DNA of 46,965 nt, from assembly GCA_028870355.1 (NCBI GenBank), contig JAGWPU010000002.1, forward strand, positions 1 through 46,965, in the 5' to 3' direction. This document shows, in pieces, positions 42,444 to 46,965 of this stretch. Below the pieces are notes generated by a model. That model was given only the letters and a program-made list of their open reading frames with translations. It was not told the origin of the DNA and did not search any database. The translations under genes were made by a program, and so were the position numbers. How positions within the stretch are numbered: the first letter of the stretch is position 1; the number at the start of each line of letters is the position of its first letter. The stretch comes from Gammaproteobacteria bacterium. GTDB lineage: Bacteria > Pseudomonadota > Gammaproteobacteria > Steroidobacterales > Steroidobacteraceae.

Positions 42444-43016
42444 ATGCAGGATCCGAACGTCGACACCTGGACTCGCGAGACGCCGATCACCGGCGAGATC
42501 GGCCGGACGTTGCGCGAGCTGAACCGCGGTTTCCTCGACCTCGACGGGATTGCCGCCCCGGGGCTCGTCGCGCTCCCGGCCGCCCGCAAGGCCTCGATCG
42601 CCGACTGCCCGTACGCGCTGTTCGATCTGCGTTTCGACGAGGACGCCTACTGGCGAACGCGTCTCGAGATCGCGATGCCGGATCGTGTCGCGGAATCCCC
42701 GGCCGGGCCTCCTCAGGTCGTCGCGTTCGTGCGCCTCGCGCTGATCTATGCGTGGCACCTCGCAACCAGCGCCAACCTGCAGGCACGATTGCTGTTCGGG
42801 ATGAGTGCGCGCACCGCCCGGGCGTTCGCGGACGAGACGGTCGTGCGCCTCACGCAGATCGCGGATGCCGAGGCGGTGCACCTCGCGCCGCGATGGCCAC
42901 GCTGCTCGGCGTTCTGGGACGGACTCGCCGAGGCGGCCGAGGCCGCCGACCGGGCGCGCCTGCGCCGAATCCAGCTCTACGGTCTGCAACTCGCGGTCGC
43001 GAAGCGCCTGCGCTAG
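42444..43016 (+). CDS. Protein with a C-terminal FlhD-like region
   Basis: The 190-residue protein is not one I can name. Residues about 103-151 (AWHLATSANL ... HLAPRW) align without gaps to the core of FlhD. Compared with E. coli, AQRL matches AWHL, FRLGI matches LLFGM, TLPQMVKLAE matches TVVRLTQIAD and the end FRF matches PRW. An N-terminal extension of about 90 residues with a conserved-looking SIADCPYALFDLRF segment has no counterpart in FlhD. GAGGGGG precedes the ATG. Divergence from an FlhC-family gene supports a partnered regulator. The identification is by eye only. Confidence 0.6.
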   Translation: MQDPNVDTWTRETPITGEIGRTLRELNRGFLDLDGIAAPGLVALPAARKASIADCPYALFDLRFDEDAYWRTRLEIAMPDRVAESPAGPPQVVAFVRLALIYAWHLATSANLQARLLFGMSARTARAFADETVVRLTQIADAEAVHLAPRWPRCSAFWDGLAEAAEAADRARLRRIQLYGLQLAVAKRLR

Positions 43017-43074
43017 CCATTCCCACGGGCGGTCGTTGCGGAGCGCACCCCGCGCAGTTAATCTTCGCGCCTCT

Positions 43075-44016
43075 ATGCGCGCGCTCGTGCTCCGTCAGCT
43101 CACCAAGACCTACCGAAACGGCATCAAGGCCTTGAAGGGCATCGACCTGGAGGTCGACCGCGGGGACTTCTTCGCGCTGCTCGGGCCGAACGGGGCTGGC
43201 AAGACGACCGCGATCGGGATCGTCACGTCGCTCGTGACCAAGACCGGCGGCGTGGTCGAGGTCTTCGGCCACGACATCGATCGCGAACTCGAGGTCGCGA
43301 AGTCCTGCATCGGCGTCGTCCCCCAGGAGATCAATTTCAATCAGTTCGAGACCGCCTTCACGATCGTCGTGAACCAGGCGGGCTTCTACGGCATCACGCG
43401 TCGCGTCGCGAAGCAGCGGGCCGAGGTCTACCTCAAGCAGCTTCAGCTCTGGGACCGGCGCCATTCGATCGCGCGCTCGCTGTCCGGCGGCATGAAACGC
43501 CGACTGATGATCGCGAGGGCGCTGATGCACCAGCCGGAGCTGCTGATCCTCGACGAGCCGACCGCCGGCGTCGACATCGAGGTGCGTCGGTCGATGTGGG
43601 AATTCCTGCGCATGATCAACGGCGAGGGCACGACGATCATCCTGACCACGCATTATCTCGAGGAAGCGGAGAATCTGTGCCGGAACGTCGCGATCATCGA
43701 CGGCGGCCGCATCATCGAGCGCGACAGCATGGCCAACGTGCTGCGCAAGCTGCAGACGGAGACCTTCGTGTTGAACCTGCGCGATGCGCGCACCGCCGCG
43801 CCGCGGCTCGACGGATTTCGCGCGTCGCTCGCGGATGCGCATACCCTCGAGGTCGAGGTCTCGCGTGGACAGAGCTTGAACCAGGTCTTCGCGCAGCTCA
43901 GCGCGCAGGGCGTCGAGATCGACAGCATGCGCAACAAGGTCAACCGCCTCGAGGAATTGTTCGTGCGTCTGGTCGACTCCCGCGGCCGGGGCGGCGCGGG
44001 CGCGGCGGTCGCATGA
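43075..44016 (+). CDS. ABC transporter ATP-binding protein (YadG-like)
   Basis: The 313-residue ATPase has Walker A GPNGAGKT (about 38-45), signature LSGGMKRR, Walker B LLILDEPTAG and the switch histidine in LTTHYLEEAE. A C-terminal extension ending NRLEELFVRLVDS is typical of exporters paired with ABC-2 permeases. The ATG overlaps nothing upstream; the gap to the FlhD-like gene is 58 bases. Its stop overlaps the permease start. Confidence 0.92.
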   Translation: MRALVLRQLTKTYRNGIKALKGIDLEVDRGDFFALLGPNGAGKTTAIGIVTSLVTKTGGVVEVFGHDIDRELEVAKSCIGVVPQEINFNQFETAFTIVVNQAGFYGITRRVAKQRAEVYLKQLQLWDRRHSIARSLSGGMKRRLMIARALMHQPELLILDEPTAGVDIEVRRSMWEFLRMINGEGTTIILTTHYLEEAENLCRNVAIIDGGRIIERDSMANVLRKLQTETFVLNLRDARTAAPRLDGFRASLADAHTLEVEVSRGQSLNQVFAQLSAQGVEIDSMRNKVNRLEELFVRLVDSRGRGGAGAAVA

Positions 44017-44801
44017 GCGCCACGCCGCGGCGCGCCGGCGCGCGATGGACCGGCTTCCAGACGATCCTGATCCGCGAGTTCGGCCGGATCGTGCGCATCT
44101 GGGGACAGACGCTGCTGCCTCCCGCGGTCACCTCGACGCTGTACTTCGTGATCTTCGGGAGCCTGATCGGGCGCCGCGTCGGACAGGTCGGCGGCCACGA
44201 CTACATGCAGTTCATCGCCCCGGGACTGATCATGATGACGGTGATCCAGAATTCCTACGGCAACGTCGTCTCCTCGTTCTTCGGTGCGAAGTTCGGCAAG
44301 CACCTCGAGGAACTCCTGGTCGCTCCGTTGCCGAATTGGCTGATCGTTCTCGGCTACGCGCTCGGCGGCGTGACCCGCGGGTTCATGGTCGGGACCGTCG
44401 TCACGATCGTGTCGCTGTTCTTCACCCGCCTCGGCCTCCTGCACCCGGCGATGATCGTCTCCGCCGCGTTCCTCACGAGCTTCGTGTTCGCCCTCGGCGG
44501 ATTCATCAATGCGATGCTCGCAAAGAACTTCGATCAGATCTCGTGGTTTCCGACGTTCATCCTGACGCCGCTGACCTACCTCGGCGGCGTGTTCTACTCG
44601 ATCCAGATGCTGCCCCGGTGGGCACTCGACGCGTCGCACGCGAATCCGATCCTGTACATGGTGAGCGCATTCCGGTACGGTTTCCTCGGCACGGCCGACG
44701 TCGATCTGCGGCTGGCCTATGCGATCATGGTCATGGCCGCCGTCGGCATGTTCTCGCTGGCCGTCGTGCTGATGCAGCGAGGCGTCGGCATTCGCGACTG
44801 A
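44013..44801 (+). CDS. ABC-2 type transporter permease (YadH-like)
   Basis: The 262-residue permease has six predicted membrane segments and the ABC-2 signature SWFPTFILTPLTYLGGVFYSIQMLP near residues 180-205. It forms an exporter with the preceding ATPase, to which it is coupled by ATGA. The E. coli homologues YadG/YadH have no agreed substrate. Confidence 0.92.
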   Translation: MSATPRRAGARWTGFQTILIREFGRIVRIWGQTLLPPAVTSTLYFVIFGSLIGRRVGQVGGHDYMQFIAPGLIMMTVIQNSYGNVVSSFFGAKFGKHLEELLVAPLPNWLIVLGYALGGVTRGFMVGTVVTIVSLFFTRLGLLHPAMIVSAAFLTSFVFALGGFINAMLAKNFDQISWFPTFILTPLTYLGGVFYSIQMLPRWALDASHANPILYMVSAFRYGFLGTADVDLRLAYAIMVMAAVGMFSLAVVLMQRGVGIRD

Positions 44802-44881
44802 CCTCGGGTTGCCTGATGGGGGCGCCGCACCGGTCGAGGACCGGTGCCGCCGAGGCCTGGGTACTACACTGGAGGCGCAGG

Positions 44882-45094
44882 ATGAGCGAGGAGAAGCAGC
44901 AGAAATTCACCGCGAAGGTCCGCCGCGGCCTCGTCTGGGTGCATCGGATCGCCGAGGCGGAGCTCGCGAGGAAAAAGGCCGAATCGACCGGCGCGCGGAT
45001 TTCCGGGTTCACCGCGAGCGAACTGCAGGACGTCGAGGCGGCGTTGACCTGGATCGAGCAGAACAAGGAATCGGGACCACCGGAATCGACCTGA
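44882..45094 (+). CDS. Small hypothetical protein
   Basis: The 70-residue soluble protein is rich in Lys and Glu and probably mainly helical (VRRGLVWVHRIAEAELARKKAES, ELQDVEAALTWIEQ). I do not recognise a family. The ATG is preceded by GGAGG at 44871-44875, and the gene fits between the ABC transporter and the response regulator, so I consider it real. Confidence 0.65.
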   Translation: MSEEKQQKFTAKVRRGLVWVHRIAEAELARKKAESTGARISGFTASELQDVEAALTWIEQNKESGPPEST

Positions 45095-45146
45095 GCCCGC
45101 GTGACGGGGCGGCCGAGGGAGGCGTGCCGATGACGCGAGGACGCGG

Positions 45147-46532
45147 ATGCGCAAGCGAGCGCTGATCGTCGACGACTCGAAATCGGCTCGCGTGGTGTTG
45201 AGCCGGATGCTCGAGAAGTACGGCATCGAGGTGGACATGGCCGAGTCCGCCGAACAGGCGATCCAGTACCTCGAGCATCAGCGGCCGGACGCGATCTTCA
45301 TGGATCACCTGATGCCCGGCATGGACGGGCTGCAGGCCGTGAAAGTGATCAAGGAGGATCCGCGCAACGCGACGATCCCGATCATGATGTACACCTCGCA
45401 GGAAGGCGAGCTCTACGTCGGTCAGGCCCGCGCGCTCGGCGCGTTCGGCGTGTTGCCGAAACAGGTTCGGCCGGTCGACGTGTCGAAGGTGCTGTACGAA
45501 CTGCACTTGTTGCCGGACCGGCGCGACTCCGAGAGTTCGGCGCTTGCACCGGTCGACATCGAGGCGCCGGCCGCGGCGAAGCCGCCGGTGCCACCCGCCG
45601 GTGCCGACTCGACCAAGCGCCTCGAGACGGCGATTCGTGAACAGTCGGCGGACCTGCGCCGATTCGTCGTCGCGAGTCTCGACAGCTTCGCAGCGCGGAT
45701 CGTCGGCGACGTCCGCGACCAGGCGACGAAGTCGCCGATCGAGCCCCTGCCCCCGCCGCCCCCGCCGCCGCGACCGCCCTGGCCGTGGATCGCCGCGACC
45801 GCGAGCGCAGTGCTCGCCGTGATCGCTTTCGGGGTGCTGTGGATGGGGGTGCGCGACCGTCTCGCGGCCGCGCAGGCCGAGATCGCGACGCTCTCGGCGA
45901 CCGCGACTCGTCTCGACCGCGCGCGCGCCGATCTCGATCAGGCCGCCGCGCGGCTCACGGCCGCGCTCGCGAACGCGCCGGCGGGTGGTGCGGCCACGCC
46001 GTCCCCGGTCGCCTCGCCGGACACCGCCCCAGGCACGCCCGCCCCGACCGCGGCGAACGGCGGCGACGCGGGCGCCCGCGTCGTGACGGTGCCGTACGGC
46101 GAAGTGCCGCTCGACCGCGGCCGGCTCGACGCGATGCGCGGCTTGCTGTCGCAGCTCGAGGCCCAGGGCTTTCACGGCGTCGTCAAGGTGACGAGCTACC
46201 CGGGGCTCTTCTGCCTCACGGGCAATCCGACCGACGGCTACGTACCCGCGAAGCCGACGCTTCCTGCGGCGCAGTGCGACGCGATCGGCAATCCGTTCGA
46301 GGAATCGCTCTCCGGACAACAGCGACAGTCGCTCGCGTTCGGCAACCTGATCGCCGGCGCGCGGGAGCGTTCCGGCGGGGCGATCGCGGTCGCGATTCAG
46401 GATGGCTCCAGCGCGCAGGTCGCGTTGCCCTATCCGGCCCGCACGTCGACGCTGACCGCGGGCGAATGGAACAAGGCCGCGGCGGCGAACAACCGGGTCG
46501 AGTTCACCATCGAGCCCGGCACAGCCCAATGA
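45147..46532 (+). CDS. Membrane-anchored response regulator with periplasmic domain
   Basis: The 461-residue protein starts with a receiver domain (1-120): acidic pair Asp9/Asp10, phosphoacceptor Asp53 in FMDHLMPG, Thr82 and Lys104. A Pro-rich linker (196-210) leads to one transmembrane segment (213-233). Outside lie a coiled coil (235-273), an Ala/Pro linker and a C-terminal domain (about 310-461). The end NNRVEFTIE recalls OmpA-like peptidoglycan-binding domains. A phosphorylatable cytoplasmic domain joined to a periplasmic domain is uncommon; it has no DNA-binding output. Confidence 0.85.
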   Translation: MRKRALIVDDSKSARVVLSRMLEKYGIEVDMAESAEQAIQYLEHQRPDAIFMDHLMPGMDGLQAVKVIKEDPRNATIPIMMYTSQEGELYVGQARALGAFGVLPKQVRPVDVSKVLYELHLLPDRRDSESSALAPVDIEAPAAAKPPVPPAGADSTKRLETAIREQSADLRRFVVASLDSFAARIVGDVRDQATKSPIEPLPPPPPPPRPPWPWIAATASAVLAVIAFGVLWMGVRDRLAAAQAEIATLSATATRLDRARADLDQAAARLTAALANAPAGGAATPSPVASPDTAPGTPAPTAANGGDAGARVVTVPYGEVPLDRGRLDAMRGLLSQLEAQGFHGVVKVTSYPGLFCLTGNPTDGYVPAKPTLPAAQCDAIGNPFEESLSGQQRQSLAFGNLIAGARERSGGAIAVAIQDGSSAQVALPYPARTSTLTAGEWNKAAAANNRVEFTIEPGTAQ

Positions 46533-46564
46533 CCCTCGATCATTCCTTCCTCGTGAGAACGCCG

Positions 46565-46965
46565 ATGCAACCAAGACCCTGGATCGCCGCTGGCCTGTGC
46601 CTCGTGACGCTCGCTCTCGCGGGCTGCCACCGCGAGCAGAGCGACTGGGAAAGGGCGCGTGCCGCGAACACCGTCCAGGCATACCAGCAGTATCTCGCGA
46701 AGTATCCGAGCGGCTCGTTCGCGACCCAGGCCGAGGCCCACCTCGCACAGGTCGAGGAGAATCAGGATTGGCAGAAGGCGAGCGCCACCAATACGCCGGA
46801 GGGCTATCAGGCGTTCCTGAGGCAGCATCCGCAAGGCCAGTGGGCCGAGGAAGCGCGGATCCGGATCGAGAACTTCGCGCTCGCGTCGCCTCCGAACGCG
46901 CCGCCGCCGAGCGCAGGGGCCTCCGCGGCGCCCGCGACCGTCGCCGGCGCTGCGCCGACCGCCGC
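46565..46965 (+). CDS. Repeat-containing lipoprotein, 3' end missing
   Basis: The gene runs out of the window; about 133 residues are visible. The signal ends in a lipobox LALAGC (Cys21). Two repeats of about 35 residues follow: DWERARAANTVQAYQQYLAKYPSG and DWQKASATNTPEGYQAFLRQHPQG. An Ala/Pro-rich linker comes next. The W-x2-A-x4-T-x2-Y/F-x2-YL-x2-(Y/H)P-x-G pattern resembles TPR-like repeats. An in-frame ATG at 46529, overlapping the previous stop, is an alternative start. It may work with the periplasmic part of the preceding protein. Confidence 0.75.
   Translation, partial: MQPRPWIAAGLCLVTLALAGCHREQSDWERARAANTVQAYQQYLAKYPSGSFATQAEAHLAQVEENQDWQKASATNTPEGYQAFLRQHPQGQWAEEARIRIENFALASPPNAPPPSAGASAAPATVAGAAPTA

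Overview
The window is a gene-dense, very GC-rich stretch of proteobacterial chromosome. Many genes overlap by ATGA/GTGA/TTGA junctions and intergenic gaps are short. Gene content and order (dapF-DUF484-xerC-hslVU-DUF971-ubiE-ubiJ-ubiB; engB-cytochrome c4-dsbA next to polA; ubiK beside comM; hemC-hemD) fit a gammaproteobacterium. The arginine enzymes are of the kind known from Xanthomonadales and Bacteroidetes (carbamoylation of an N-acylated ornithine), so I infer a lineage near Xanthomonadales/Nevskiales. That placement is inference. No insertion sequence, prophage, CRISPR array or rRNA was seen.

Region 1 (1-5763, +): the end of trpE, then trpG-trpD-trpC-trpF-trpB-trpA in one tight operon, and a small DUF2007 protein. 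Region 2 (5776-13672, -): a compact nine-gene run that, in transcription order, is dapF, DUF484, xerC, hslV, hslU, DUF971, ubiE, ubiJ, ubiB. Region 3 (13794-19878): an orphan ParA ATPase, a ferredoxin-flavin reductase, hemC-hemD, a 3-hydroxyisobutyrate-dehydrogenase-like enzyme, a DUF4124 protein, a PII protein with a plausible sigma-70 promoter, and ubiK. Region 4 (19930-26509): comM, a membrane-anchored cytochrome c5-like protein, a DUF2784 protein, a mismatch-DNA glycosylase running into tRNA-Arg(CCG), a GFA protein, a TMEM175-type channel, a lipoprotein DsbA, diheme cytochrome c4 and engB.

Region 5 (26510-37996, -) is the most interesting. Behind tandem ARG boxes lies argR-argG-[P-loop protein]-argC-argD-argF'-argB-argH, followed by lptM, polA and a strongly structured candidate small RNA. 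The carbamoyltransferase belongs to the AOTCase/SOTCase family and has alanine where Xanthomonas AOTCase has the acetyl-specifying Glu92, a change reported to switch that enzyme to N-succinylornithine. The operon has no recognisable N-acylglutamate synthase or deacylase, but it does contain an unrecognised BioD/DUF1611-like P-loop protein, translationally coupled between argG and argC. I propose that this protein performs a missing step of an N-acyl (possibly N-succinyl) arginine pathway.

Region 6 (38085-46965): a Yip1-family membrane protein, rraA, a lysine-rich histone-H1-like protein with VARK repeats, a TauE/SafE transporter and nudC. Next comes a divergent pair around an AT-rich control region: an FlhC-family protein, and a larger protein whose C-terminal half aligns without gaps to FlhD, with no flagellar genes nearby. 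The window ends with an ABC-2 transporter, a small protein, a membrane-anchored response regulator with a periplasmic domain, and a truncated repeat-containing lipoprotein.
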